From assembly GCF_036039175.1 (NCBI RefSeq), contig NZ_JAYXKP010000006.1, positions 1 to 64,000 on the forward strand: 64,000 bases of DNA. The letters are read 5' to 3'. Both the position numbers and the translations under genes were made by a program. Under the pieces are notes generated by a model. The model did no database searches, was not told the origin of the DNA, and saw nothing but the letters and a program-made list of their open reading frames with translations. Source of the DNA: Marinilactibacillus sp036039175. GTDB lineage: Bacteria; Bacillota; Bacilli; Lactobacillales; Carnobacteriaceae_A. Below, in pieces: positions 9,344 to 18,180 of this stretch. Numbering within the stretch: position 1 is the first letter of the stretch; each line of letters begins with the position of its first letter.

Positions 9344-10171
9344 TTATTTCCAAAAATCGTCGAAAACTGTAATTGGTAAATGGCGTTTATGCTGTGTTTT
9401 CAAATACCATTCTTCAATTTTTTCTGCCGCTTGCTCAGAGACGTCTTTACCTTCAAGATAAGCATCAATTTCCTCGTACGTTACTCCAAGAGCATCTTCA
9501 TCGGCTAATCCTGGTTTATCACTTTCTAAATCAGCTGTCGGAACTTTTTTGTAAAGTGCTTCAGAAGCTCCTAGTGCTTTCAGTAATGACTTCCCTTGTC
9601 CTTTATTAAGCCTAAATAACGGATTCAAATCTGTTCCGCCATCACCATACTTCGTAAAGAATCCTGTCACACTTTCCGCTGAATGGTCAGTACCTAAAAC
9701 TGCTCCATTGTGGTGTGCGGCTACAGCATATTGAATGACCATTCTTTCTCTAGCCTTGATATTTCCTCTATTAAAGTCTGAAATATCTAATCCTCCAGCT
9801 TTCAGCGAAGCTACTGAAGCATCTACTGTAGGTTTGATATCCACTTTGACAACTTTATCTGGTTTCATCCATTCAATAGCTGCCATTGCGTCGTCCTCAT
9901 CAGCCTGCTCGCCGTATGGTAACCTCATGGCTACGAAAGCATAGCTTTCATCTTTGGTTTCTTCACGCATTTCTTCCATGGCGATCTGCGCTAACCTTCC
10001 GAGTAGAGAAGAATCCTGACCTCCAGAAATCCCCAATACAAATGATTTTAAAAAAGTATGTTTTTTTAAATAGTCTTTCATTAAATCAACACTTCTACGA
10101 ATTTCTTCTTGCGTATCAATCTCTGGTGAAACAGCCATTTCATCTATAATTTGTTTTCTTAAATCTGACAT
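9344..10171 (-). CDS. nadE: Ammonia-dependent NAD+ synthetase
   Basis: A 275-residue NadE, which amidates nicotinic acid adenine dinucleotide to NAD+ using ATP and ammonia. The P-loop-like motif GISGGQDSSL is at about residue 43, and GTDHSAE, TKYGDGGTDLNPL and the C-terminal KRHLPITVFD are typical. There is no glutaminase domain, so free ammonia is the donor. ATG at 10171 or GTG at 10174 can serve as the start; AGGGGA lies upstream of both. It follows pncB on the same strand, about 70 bases downstream, forming an NAD salvage unit. Confidence 0.95.
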   Translation of the reverse strand: MSDLRKQIIDEMAVSPEIDTQEEIRRSVDLMKDYLKKHTFLKSFVLGISGGQDSSLLGRLAQIAMEEMREETKDESYAFVAMRLPYGEQADEDDAMAAIEWMKPDKVVKVDIKPTVDASVASLKAGGLDISDFNRGNIKARERMVIQYAVAAHHNGAVLGTDHSAESVTGFFTKYGDGGTDLNPLFRLNKGQGKSLLKALGASEALYKKVPTADLESDKPGLADEDALGVTYEEIDAYLEGKDVSEQAAEKIEEWYLKTQHKRHLPITVFDDFWK

Positions 10172-10243
10172 CACGTTCTGTCATCCCCTATCAAATAATC
10201 TAAAATGATTCTCTACTAGTTTAACAAAAAATCTAATTTACTT

Positions 10244-11719
10244 CTAAAATACTGATTTTGATTTATCTGTCGGCATTTTCTTAAATTGTTTGATTGTTTC
10301 TACTTTAGCATCAAATAATTTTTGTGATAAATCTACTGGATAAGGTTCAGGATTCAACAAACGTTTATTTTCTTCCCATTGTTCAGCTAAACTTTTCTTA
10401 GCATACGTTCTAACGTCTTCAAGCGGCGGCAAGTCGTAGATGGTTTCCCCGTCAACAATGATATCCTGTAAGAGCGGTCTAGCCTGAAACTCTGTAAGGG
10501 TCTTGTTGATATAGTTATATTGTGGGTGGAACATAAATAACTCGGCCTGTTCATTTGGCTGTTCTTCAACCAGACTGATATAATCTCCCTCAGGTTTCTG
10601 ATTATTATTTGAACGAATTCTCCAAACCTGTTTTTTACCTGGCGTTGTGATTTTAGCGGCATTACCTGTCAACTTAAGTGTATGATGCATTCCGCCATCA
10701 TTTCCTTCTACAGAAACAATTTTATAGACAGCGCCTAAGGCCGGTTGATCATACGCTGTGATCATTTTTGTTCCAACGCCCCATACATCGATTTTGGCGC
10801 CTTGCATTTTCAAGTTTAAAATAGTTTCCGCATCAAGATCATTTGAGACAAAGATTTTGGCGTCTGTAAATCCAGCATCATCTAACTGCTGACGCACTCT
10901 TTTGGATAGGTAAGATAAATCTCCTGAATCTAATCTAACCCCTAAAAAGTTAATGGTGTCACCCATTTCTTTTGCAACTTTGATTGCATTCGGCACACCT
11001 GATTCCAACGTGTTGAAAGTGTCTACTAAAAAGACACAGTCTTTATGGGTCTCAGCATATGCTTTGAACGCCTGATACTCATCACGATACGCTTGTACTA
11101 ATGCATGTGCATGGGTTCCAGATGCTGGAATACCAAAGATTTTAGCTGCTCTTGTATTACTCGTCGAATCAACCCCTGCAATATAAGTTGCTCTCGCTCC
11201 CCAAATCGCTGCATCCATTTCTTGAGCACGTCGAGCCCCAAATTCTAAGACAGGATCATCTCCAGCCGCACTTTTAATCTGGGCTGCTTTAGTCGCAATT
11301 AACGTCTGGAAGTTCACAATATTTAGTAACGCTGTTTCAATCAATTGGCAGTCAATGATCGTTCCTTCCACTTGAATAAGTGGTTCATTTGCAAAAGCTA
11401 CTTCCCCTTCTTTGAATGAACGAAGCGTTCCTTTAAAGCGCCAATCTCTAAGAAACGTCAGAAATTCTTCTGGATAGTGTTCAATGTCTCTCAAATAATC
11501 AATATCCGAGTCTGTAAATTTTAAATTTTCAATGTATTTAACAACTCTTTCAAGTCCTGTAAAAATCGTATAACCCATACCAAACGGATTATTTCGATAA
11601 TAAACTTCAAATACGGCACGTTTTTGATCGTTCCCTTTCTTCCAGTGGGTCAAAATCATGTTAATTTCATACAGGTCTGTATGTAACGCAACGCTATCAT
11701 CCGCATATGTCGGGTTCAT
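10244..11719 (-). CDS. pncB: Nicotinate phosphoribosyltransferase
   Basis: A 491-residue enzyme that joins nicotinate to phosphoribosyl pyrophosphate, giving nicotinate mononucleotide. The segments DLYEINM near the N-terminus, EFGARRAQ, GTHAHALVQAY, RLDSGDL and VWGVGTKM are family hallmarks. Length and motifs match the long Firmicute form. The ribosome site AGGAGG precedes the ATG. With nadE downstream it makes a two-gene nicotinate-to-NAD+ route; the adenylyltransferase NadD is not in this window. Confidence 0.95.
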   Translation of the reverse strand: MNPTYADDSVALHTDLYEINMILTHWKKGNDQKRAVFEVYYRNNPFGMGYTIFTGLERVVKYIENLKFTDSDIDYLRDIEHYPEEFLTFLRDWRFKGTLRSFKEGEVAFANEPLIQVEGTIIDCQLIETALLNIVNFQTLIATKAAQIKSAAGDDPVLEFGARRAQEMDAAIWGARATYIAGVDSTSNTRAAKIFGIPASGTHAHALVQAYRDEYQAFKAYAETHKDCVFLVDTFNTLESGVPNAIKVAKEMGDTINFLGVRLDSGDLSYLSKRVRQQLDDAGFTDAKIFVSNDLDAETILNLKMQGAKIDVWGVGTKMITAYDQPALGAVYKIVSVEGNDGGMHHTLKLTGNAAKITTPGKKQVWRIRSNNNQKPEGDYISLVEEQPNEQAELFMFHPQYNYINKTLTEFQARPLLQDIIVDGETIYDLPPLEDVRTYAKKSLAEQWEENKRLLNPEPYPVDLSQKLFDAKVETIKQFKKMPTDKSKSVF

Positions 11720-11812
11720 AGTGTAGTTCCTCCTAATTGGTGCTTACAATATGTTAGCTAGTATATCATATTCTCTTACGGGTTTCTTTCAATGTGACTA
11801 AACCCATCTCCT

Positions 11813-12901
11813 CTATCTTAAACAATTTCTATAAACTTTCATCGTTTCTATCCCTTGCTTTTCAATAGTAAATTGCTTGCTCCACTCGTAAAAGCGTGTT
11901 CCTTTTATCTCTAAAATGCCTTGCTCCCACTCAAGGTAGGCTTCTTCAATGGCTTGAGCAAGAGAGGCTGGATCTTTTGGTAAAATGAGCCAGCCAATCG
12001 TTTCGTCAGGAATCATTTCTTTTACGTCCCCTACATCAGTAGCGATAACCGGTTTCTTTTTTTCTCCAGCTTCCAACGCAACAAGTGGGAAACTTTCGCT
12101 AAGCGATGGATTGATCAAGATATCCGATTCAACAATCTGATCCCCTACCGCTTTCGCTTCGATCCATCCTAGGAAATGCACGTTCTCTGCTAGTCCCGAT
12201 TTCTCAACAGATTCTCGTAGAGCTGCTTCTTGTTCACCTATTCCGCAGATATTCAGTTCCCAATTATTAAAACGCACTGATTTCAATGCTTCAATCAAAT
12301 AGCGATGACCTTTTACCCATTCCAGTCGACCAACCGTGATCATTTTAAAAGGCGTTTCTTTATTACTGATTTTCTTCTGACTAGTTGACTGTTTGAAGGC
12401 ACGACCGTTATGTACGACCGTAATATGTTGCTCGTTTACATGACGTTGAACCAACGTTCTTTTTAGTTCACTGGAAACAGCAATCAGATGATCTGGTCTG
12501 GTCAAAGATTTTAAGTTAAGCCATTCAAACGCTTTTCCTTTTAATCCTCTACCTTCAAAGTCTAGTGTAGGATCGCTGTGAATCGTCGTAATCCACTTAG
12601 CTTTCATGCTAGAATGGATCAGACCTACAAGTAGATTTGCCCTAGGACCATGAGAGTGGACGATATCGAACTGATTTTTATTGATCCATTTTCTCAATTT
12701 TAAAAGAATCGACAGATCATACCTTGAACGCTGAGGGAGTACCGTAACCGATATGCCATTTTTTCGAGCACTTTCTGCTACTGGACCTTCTTCAAATACG
12801 AGTAATTCCATATCGATTTTGTCTATTCCTTGAAAGAGTGACAGGATATGAAATAATCCACCGCCATACTCATTACCAGCATTAATGTGCAAAATTTTCA
12901 T
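11813..12901 (-). CDS. Family 4 glycosyltransferase
   Basis: A 362-residue GT-B fold glycosyltransferase. The N-terminal MKILHINAGNEYGGG and the donor-side SLSESFPLVALEAGEKKKPVIATDVG with its E-x7-E pattern are typical of GT4. It probably moves a sugar onto a lipid-linked or surface glycan. It directly follows the TagA-like gene, so both may act on the same polymer. I chose the ATG at 12901 because it starts the conserved domain; an in-frame ATG at 12931 would overlap the upstream gene by 11 bases. The sugar and acceptor cannot be read from the sequence. Confidence 0.82.
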   Translation of the reverse strand: MKILHINAGNEYGGGLFHILSLFQGIDKIDMELLVFEEGPVAESARKNGISVTVLPQRSRYDLSILLKLRKWINKNQFDIVHSHGPRANLLVGLIHSSMKAKWITTIHSDPTLDFEGRGLKGKAFEWLNLKSLTRPDHLIAVSSELKRTLVQRHVNEQHITVVHNGRAFKQSTSQKKISNKETPFKMITVGRLEWVKGHRYLIEALKSVRFNNWELNICGIGEQEAALRESVEKSGLAENVHFLGWIEAKAVGDQIVESDILINPSLSESFPLVALEAGEKKKPVIATDVGDVKEMIPDETIGWLILPKDPASLAQAIEEAYLEWEQGILEIKGTRFYEWSKQFTIEKQGIETMKVYRNCLR

Positions 12902-12920
12902 TTCACTGCGTTCCCATACC

Positions 12921-13691
12921 TTATTTTCCATTTTTAGTAACTCTCTTTAGTTGACGCTGCTTGCGAATCTCTCCCATGAATACAGGTAGTGCTAGCATAC
13001 GCTTATATCTGGAAGGTTGTTTTAACAATCTATAAAGCCATTCGATGTGCAATTTCTGAACGATCTTTGGCGCACGTTTCGATTTTCCGGATAACACATC
13101 AAAACTTCCCCCTACTCCGATCGCAATGCCTCGGTCAGCTACCTGAAGATACTGATGAATCCAATTTTCTTGTCTCGGGAATCCAAATGCCACTAGAATC
13201 AAATCGGGTTTCAAAGCAGCGACTTGTTCAATCATCTTAGGATCTGAATGATCAAAATAACCGTGATGATAGCCCACAACTTCCAGACCAGGCCAGAGTT
13301 TTTCGGCATTTTCTACTGCTTTTTGGATAACTTCTTCTTGGGCTCCGATAAAGTATACGCGTTTTTTGTATTTGCTAGATAATTCCAGTAAGCCCAACAT
13401 CAATTCAAAACCTGGTACTCTCTCTTTGATCGGCGTTTTGAGTGTTTTGGCAGCTCTGACGATTCCAATGCCGTCTGGAGCTATGTAGTCTGCTTTTAAT
13501 AATAAATCGAAGTACCTGTCGTCTTCTTTTGCGTACATGACAATTTCCGGGTTAGCTGTAACCAGAAAGGTTTTCTGCTGGTTTTCCATTCTCATGAGAA
13601 GCTGGGTCAGAAATTCTACTCGAGTTAAATTATTAAAAGGAATGCCTAATATCGATATCTTCTCATTGTTCATTCCATTCATCCGTTCCAT
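12921..13691 (-). CDS. tagA: WecG/TagA/CpsF family glycosyltransferase
   Basis: A 256-residue GT26 enzyme. TagA adds N-acetylmannosamine to the lipid-linked GlcNAc made by TagO, the second step of teichoic acid linkage-unit synthesis. Visible family features are LVTANPEIVMYA, DGIGIV, RVPGFELM, YFIGA, LVAFGFPRQENWI and VGGSFDVLSGKSKRAP. Three in-frame ATGs (13691, 13682, 13673) compete and none has a clear ribosome site. It is separated by about 9 kb from tagO. The family is firm and the exact sugar is inferred. Confidence 0.87.
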   Translation of the reverse strand: MERMNGMNNEKISILGIPFNNLTRVEFLTQLLMRMENQQKTFLVTANPEIVMYAKEDDRYFDLLLKADYIAPDGIGIVRAAKTLKTPIKERVPGFELMLGLLELSSKYKKRVYFIGAQEEVIQKAVENAEKLWPGLEVVGYHHGYFDHSDPKMIEQVAALKPDLILVAFGFPRQENWIHQYLQVADRGIAIGVGGSFDVLSGKSKRAPKIVQKLHIEWLYRLLKQPSRYKRMLALPVFMGEIRKQRQLKRVTKNGK

Positions 13692-13774
13692 AGATTCTAT
13701 TGCTTTTATTGTAATACAATTCTTCCCTACCGTACAGTTAATCCTTGCTTTAAATGCCCCTTGATTCAGCTTTT

Positions 13775-14308
13775 TTAGTTGTTTTTATTCTGATTCAAAA
13801 TATTTCTGACAAATGCCCACTTCTGGTCTGTATAAGATTGGATTTCCGTCCCTGGCTGCGCTGCAAGTTCTTGCTTCAATTCCTTATAGGCTTTTTTTGC
13901 TTGACTGTTCTGATTTAAATACTCTCTAAAAAACAACAAATCGTTCCACTTCGTTGAGTCTTTTTCAACAAGATGAATAAAGTGTGTTTTAACTGCATAA
14001 CTTTTATCTGTAAAACGCGCAAGCACGATTTCATCTGGTTTCTCAACTTTTAATCTTAAAAAATCGGCTTCTTTTAACTGGGTGAACAACTCAGCATCAA
14101 TCTGTTTTAAAGAGTCAATCCCTACCATGATATCAATGATTGGTTTTGCTGGCATCCCGACTATTGAGGTACTACCAATATGCTGAATTTGGTCCGGCTT
14201 TAGTGCTGTACAGTCCATTATTTGCTTTTTGGTATTCAAAAAAGCTTTTTCCCAAGATGGATCATATGGGTTTAGCCGCACCTCATTTTTTGTTAATCCA
14301 AGTTCCAT
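13775..14308 (-). CDS. GrpB/UPF0157 family nucleotidyltransferase-like protein
   Basis: A 177-residue protein of the GrpB family, distantly related to nucleotidyltransferases. The motifs RLNPYDPSWEKAF, QIQHIGSTSIVGMPAKPIIDIMVGI and FRFTDK-like centre are typical. GrpB has been linked to CoaE in some bacteria, but its function is unknown. The ATG at 14308 has GAGGTG 7 bases upstream; an in-frame TTG two codons earlier lies too close to that site. It is a single gene. Confidence 0.85.
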   Translation of the reverse strand: MELGLTKNEVRLNPYDPSWEKAFLNTKKQIMDCTALKPDQIQHIGSTSIVGMPAKPIIDIMVGIDSLKQIDAELFTQLKEADFLRLKVEKPDEIVLARFTDKSYAVKTHFIHLVEKDSTKWNDLLFFREYLNQNSQAKKAYKELKQELAAQPGTEIQSYTDQKWAFVRNILNQNKNN

Positions 14309-14410
14309 AGACAAACACCTCTTCTAAGTAGTATAAAGAATTTTGCACATAATATTAAGCTATTCTGTTATAAATTTATAAGACTGTAATCGAATCGTGA
14401 CTTTTAGAAA

Positions 14411-14443
14411 TAAAAAGAGCAGAAGAGTTGTGCTCTCCTGCTC
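14411..14443 (-). terminator. Terminator after the pyridoxamine oxidase-like gene
   Basis: The minus-strand hairpin GAGCAGgaGAGcacaaCTCttCTGCTC is followed by a U5 run. Confidence 0.7.
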
Positions 14444-14471
14444 AATAGTTTAAGTCATTTGGTTTTTTGTT

Positions 14472-14888
14472 TTATAAAGAAACGTCTTCTGACTCGCTTC
14501 CTTTTTTGTTTTTAACTGTGATTTTTTTTGGTTCGATTTTTAAAACAAGAATGTTTGGATCTTGTTTACTTTCGTAACGCTCGTCCATATAATCGTTCCA
14601 AGATTTCTCAATCACTTCTTGGTTTTCTGTTGTTGAAACAACACCTTCTATTTCAACATAGTCTTTATTGATTAGACCTTCTTCATGTCCAAGCAATACA
14701 AAGACATTTGGGTTCTGTTCGATATCTTCTACTTTTTCTGTTCTTTTATCGGTCACTGTGTAAAGAGTTAAATCTTCACTGTGAAAAGACATATAGCGTG
14801 CTACGGGTTTATTTCCTGATATAGTCGCTAGTATACCTGTGTCGTTCTTATCCATGATTTTTAAAGCTTTTTCTTTTGAATTAGCCAT
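14472..14888 (-). CDS. Pyridoxamine 5'-phosphate oxidase-like (general stress 26 type) protein
   Basis: A 138-residue split-barrel flavin-binding protein. NDTGILATISGNKPVARYMSF and the following TDKRTEKVEDIEQNPNVFVLLG fit the general stress protein 26 type. Such small members bind FMN or similar cofactors and often act in stress responses, not vitamin B6 synthesis. The ATG at 14888 has AAAGGAG 9 bases upstream; upstream in-frame ATGs are not preceded by a site. It is a single gene with its own terminator. Confidence 0.85.
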   Translation of the reverse strand: MANSKEKALKIMDKNDTGILATISGNKPVARYMSFHSEDLTLYTVTDKRTEKVEDIEQNPNVFVLLGHEEGLINKDYVEIEGVVSTTENQEVIEKSWNDYMDERYESKQDPNILVLKIEPKKITVKNKKGSESEDVSL

Positions 14889-15017
14889 ATTACTCATCTC
14901 CTTTGAAGTTACCTTTACTATGCCAGAGATGATACTTGTATGCAAAGAATCTGCTTTTAGAGAAAAAAAAACAATCTTTGCAGACTGCTTTTTCTCATAA
15001 TTGATATAGATATTGAA

Positions 15018-16007
15018 TTAGGATTGGACTTGATTTTTCCCGTTACTTTTCACTCTGTAAAGCATACTATCTGCTCTGTTGAACAATTGACTAACCGTCT
15101 CTTTGGGTTGATATTGAGCAACCCCAGCACTACTTGTTACTTCAGCTGGCTCAGTGAAATCTGCTAGTAATAACTGATTTCGAATCAATTCTGATAATGC
15201 GTGTGCCTCCGCTTTTGAAGTGTTCGGTAAAACCATCATAAACTTACCACCCTCAAAATTACCGGCATAGTCACCTTCTCTTAAATTATCACAGATCAGT
15301 TGACTTACTTTTTTAATAATTTCGTCTCCAAACAGTGGTCCAAACAGTGAATTTTGATGAGTCAGATTATCAATATCTAGTAAACTGATCGAAACAGTTT
15401 TATCTTCACCCATTTGCGCCTCATTTACAAGTTTACCTAGCTCAAACAAAATATTCGCTCGGTTGTATAACCCTGTTAGTGAATCTTTTTTAGCTTGGAT
15501 TGCCCATTCTTTGTTTTCTTCAAGCAGTCTTCGTCTTTCTTCTTCATAGTCTGTCACATCAAATACAATGCCCGACAAAAATAGCGGCGCGCCTTCTTCA
15601 GAGCGCTTGGTAACTTTTCCACGATCGTAATACGTACGGTATCCACCCTCTTTAGTCTTAATTCGATATCTTACTTCCCATACTGGACTTTGATTTGATA
15701 GGTGATCTCTCATAGCGTCCATTACGCGCTCGTAATCATCTGGGTGTACTTTGTCTGTAAAAAACTGAAAATCAACGTATTCTGGTAATTCTTCTTTTGT
15801 GTATCCCAAAGCCATTGCTTTCATGGGGTTGAACGTTACTCTGTTTACTTGGAAATCCCAGTACCAATGTCCCAAATTACCAGACCATGCGAAATCTAGA
15901 GAATCCTGTTCTTCCTGTAGTGTTAGCAACTCTCTATTTAGTCGCTTTACAGATTCTAACTCTGCTTTAAGTGCTTCAAGTTCTTTTTGACTATCTTTCT
16001 CGTTCAT
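15018..16007 (-). CDS. PAS domain protein with degenerate GGDEF domain
   Basis: A 329-residue cytoplasmic protein. It begins with a short coiled coil (about residues 3-35), followed by a PAS fold of the PAS_3 type (about 38-160, with WYWDFQVNRVTFNP and WEVRYRIKTKEGGYRTYYDRG) and a GGDEF-type domain (about 175-325). The signature that should read GGDEF or GGEEF is EGGKF, so the catalytic acidic residue is replaced by Lys. Diguanylate cyclase activity is therefore unlikely, and a binding or regulatory role is more probable. It is a single gene; no PilZ or EAL domain gene is seen nearby. Confidence 0.85.
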   Translation of the reverse strand: MNEKDSQKELEALKAELESVKRLNRELLTLQEEQDSLDFAWSGNLGHWYWDFQVNRVTFNPMKAMALGYTKEELPEYVDFQFFTDKVHPDDYERVMDAMRDHLSNQSPVWEVRYRIKTKEGGYRTYYDRGKVTKRSEEGAPLFLSGIVFDVTDYEEERRRLLEENKEWAIQAKKDSLTGLYNRANILFELGKLVNEAQMGEDKTVSISLLDIDNLTHQNSLFGPLFGDEIIKKVSQLICDNLREGDYAGNFEGGKFMMVLPNTSKAEAHALSELIRNQLLLADFTEPAEVTSSAGVAQYQPKETVSQLFNRADSMLYRVKSNGKNQVQS

Positions 16008-16240
16008 CTACTCACACCTCTCACAAATAATTATATGATACAGCGGCACATGTATATACACTTATGAGAAACCGACAACCAAAAATAGAATGTCTGTTCA
16101 CATTTATGACAAAAAATGAAAGCACTTTTCCGATGACTCGGATTATATTAACACCTTTTTTAGAATATTTCTAAATATTTTATTAATGAGTTATTCATTT
16201 CAGTTTAGACTTATTTCAAATTAAAATGACTATTTTCTCA

Positions 16241-16738
16241 TTAAATCAATATTGTTTTTATTTGTTTAATTTCTTTATCCGTTTTCAAAATTAATATCCT
16301 TTTATTGAAACAATTTTTTAAGGTCTTTAAGATTAAAGGTCGGTTCGTCTTACTAAAATTCCAGACAAACTTCAAAAAGTCTTTTTCAATTTGATTGGGA
16401 TTTCCAAAAGTTCTCCTATGTAGAATTTTACCTTTGATGAAGCGTTTGAGTATTCTATAAACACAAAGCGTTCTAGGTACGTCCAGCCAGATTACGGTAT
16501 CTGCCTCAATTAATCTTCGACTTAGCGTTCGATTATAATTGCCATCAATAATCCATCGTTCTCTTGACAGCACTTTTTCCAACTGTTCATCAAACGCATC
16601 TCTACTGAGTGTTTCATGATCATTTAACCAATTTATTTTATCTAAGTTTATCAGTTCAAGATTTAGTGATTTGGCCAATTTCTTAGAGAGCGTTGATTTA
16701 CCAGAACCAGGACAACCAATGACCAGTATCTTTTGCAT
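16241..16738 (-). CDS. P-loop adenylate-kinase-like (FlaR/topology modulation type) protein
   Basis: A 165-residue P-loop nucleotide kinase-like protein. The Walker A motif is GCPGSGKST (residues 8-16), and RWIIDGNYNRT and DTVIWLDVPR resemble the DNA topology modulation protein FlaR and small AAA kinases. The substrate is unknown. The ATG at 16738 has AGGAGG with good spacing. The upstream DUF1294 gene ends 26 bases before it, so they form a two-gene operon. The C-terminus is AT-rich. Confidence 0.82.
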   Translation of the reverse strand: MQKILVIGCPGSGKSTLSKKLAKSLNLELINLDKINWLNDHETLSRDAFDEQLEKVLSRERWIIDGNYNRTLSRRLIEADTVIWLDVPRTLCVYRILKRFIKGKILHRRTFGNPNQIEKDFLKFVWNFSKTNRPLILKTLKNCFNKRILILKTDKEIKQIKTILI

Positions 16739-16764
16739 TCTTTTCCTCCTATCCAATCGATTAT

Positions 16765-17064
16765 TTATAAAATGATAGAATAAAACAACACCATAACCAC
16801 ACCTATAACCGTCAGCACAGCCGCTATCGGTATACAAAATTTGAATACCGGTTTTTTAGTTTTATGACGAAATTTAGTCATACCTGTCCAAGCACCAATA
16901 CCTCCAAGTAAAAATGCGCTGAGTAGTAAGTGCTTTTCGGATATTCTGTAAGCCCCTTTTTTTGCGCGCTTTTTGTCTGAGTAAAACAAATAAAATGTGT
17001 ACATATTTACCAAAAAAATGTATGTTATTGTAATCATTTGAAAGTAGTTTAACGTTTCAAACAT
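16765..17064 (-). CDS. DUF1294 small membrane protein
   Basis: A 99-residue protein with an N-terminal helix, a cytoplasmic basic loop (DKKRAKKGAYRISEKHLL), a second hydrophobic stretch with GGIGAWTGMTKFRHKTKKPVF and a C-terminal helix. This is the DUF1294 pattern; the function is unknown. The ATG at 17064 follows AGGAGGA by 6 bases. It is the first gene of the pair with the P-loop kinase. Confidence 0.85.
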   Translation of the reverse strand: MFETLNYFQMITITYIFLVNMYTFYLFYSDKKRAKKGAYRISEKHLLLSAFLLGGIGAWTGMTKFRHKTKKPVFKFCIPIAAVLTVIGVVMVLFYSIIL

Positions 17065-17091
17065 TTCTGTTCCTCCTAGTCGAATCGATTG

Positions 17092-17131
17092 AAAAAGCAC
17101 CTTCTATTTTGCTAGAAGATGCTTTTTATCA
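17092..17131 (-). terminator. Terminator after hepT
   Basis: The minus-strand stem AAAAAGCAtCTTCTA/TAGAAGgTGCTTTTT with a short loop ends in U5. It lies just past the prenyl synthase stop codon. Confidence 0.8.
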
Positions 17132-17136
17132 TACCA

Positions 17137-18108
17137 TTAAACGTCTCTTGACAGTAGGGTTCTAGTTAACTGTTCAATGTCTTTTTTACTTTGTCCTTCT
17201 GGTAACTGTTGAATGAGTTCTAGCGCCTTATCTGTATATCGTTCCGCCAATTTAAAGGCTTCATCTAACCCTTTCGTTTCCGTTAAAGTTTTTCGAATTA
17301 ACACTAAATCTTCTTGCGAGTAGGTCTCTTTGGCAAACTGAGCTCTGAAGAATTCGGGCTCTTTTTTCATTGCAAAGAGGATTGGAGCTGTATAAACACC
17401 GTTAGATAAATCCTGAAATAAGGATTTCCCCCAAGTAGATTCTTCTTGAGTATACTCTAGTAAATCATCCAGTAGCTGAAAAGCCATACCGACTTGGACG
17501 CCAATTCGGTAGCTGATCCACTGTTCTTTTACGGACAATCCGGATTCCATTGCACCAGCGTAACAGGATAATGCAAAGAGTTCTGCTGTTTTTCCGCGAA
17601 TCTGTGTTAGATAGCGTCTCATCGTGATCTCTTCATTGAAAGATTGATCCAGTTGATGAAGTTCCCCTCCAATAACACGCTCCATTGCACGCGTTAATAT
17701 GCCTTGAACATCTAGTTCAATTCGGTAAGGATGGGTGATTCTAAAACAGATAGATAGTAAGAAATCTCCTGCATAAACAGCTGCTTTCTTCCCGTAAGCC
17801 GCCTGAATGGTCGGACTACCTCTTCTAATTGCTCCTTCATCAACAATGTCATCATGTAATAAAGTCGCATTGTGGAAAATTTCAATAGATGCTGCTACAA
17901 CCTTTGCCCTCTCAGACTGACTATCTGGTCCAAGACTAGAAAACAGCAAAGCATATGCTGGACGAACCATTTTTCCACTTGCTTCAAAAATATGTTTTGC
18001 TGCATCATTGACTTGCTTATTTCGAATAAAAATTTTATTGTAGATGAGCTTTTTTGTCTCACTTAACTCTTCTTTTAAAACTGGATATTCATCCCACAAA
18101 GGGTGCAT
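17137..18108 (-). CDS. hepT: Polyprenyl (heptaprenyl-type) diphosphate synthase
   Basis: A 323-residue trans-prenyl synthase that extends farnesyl diphosphate with isopentenyl diphosphate to make the quinone side chain. The first aspartate-rich motif is LLHDDIVDEG, with the following RRGSPT, and the second is QLLDDLLEY. The length and the motif GKMVRPAYALL fit HepT-type subunits. Start 18108 (MHPLWDEYP) matches the family; an ATG at 18120 is also possible. It is downstream of ndh on the same strand and back-to-back with menA. With these genes it would supply demethylmenaquinone and feed electrons into it, as DmkB does in Listeria. Confidence 0.9.
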   Translation of the reverse strand: MHPLWDEYPVLKEELSETKKLIYNKIFIRNKQVNDAAKHIFEASGKMVRPAYALLFSSLGPDSQSERAKVVAASIEIFHNATLLHDDIVDEGAIRRGSPTIQAAYGKKAAVYAGDFLLSICFRITHPYRIELDVQGILTRAMERVIGGELHQLDQSFNEEITMRRYLTQIRGKTAELFALSCYAGAMESGLSVKEQWISYRIGVQVGMAFQLLDDLLEYTQEESTWGKSLFQDLSNGVYTAPILFAMKKEPEFFRAQFAKETYSQEDLVLIRKTLTETKGLDEAFKLAERYTDKALELIQQLPEGQSKKDIEQLTRTLLSRDV

Positions 18109-18180
18109 GCTCACTCTCATTCCGCCTTAATCGTCGTTTGGAAGACGCGTATTTTCTTGCATTCTTTTTTGGTCTTTTCT

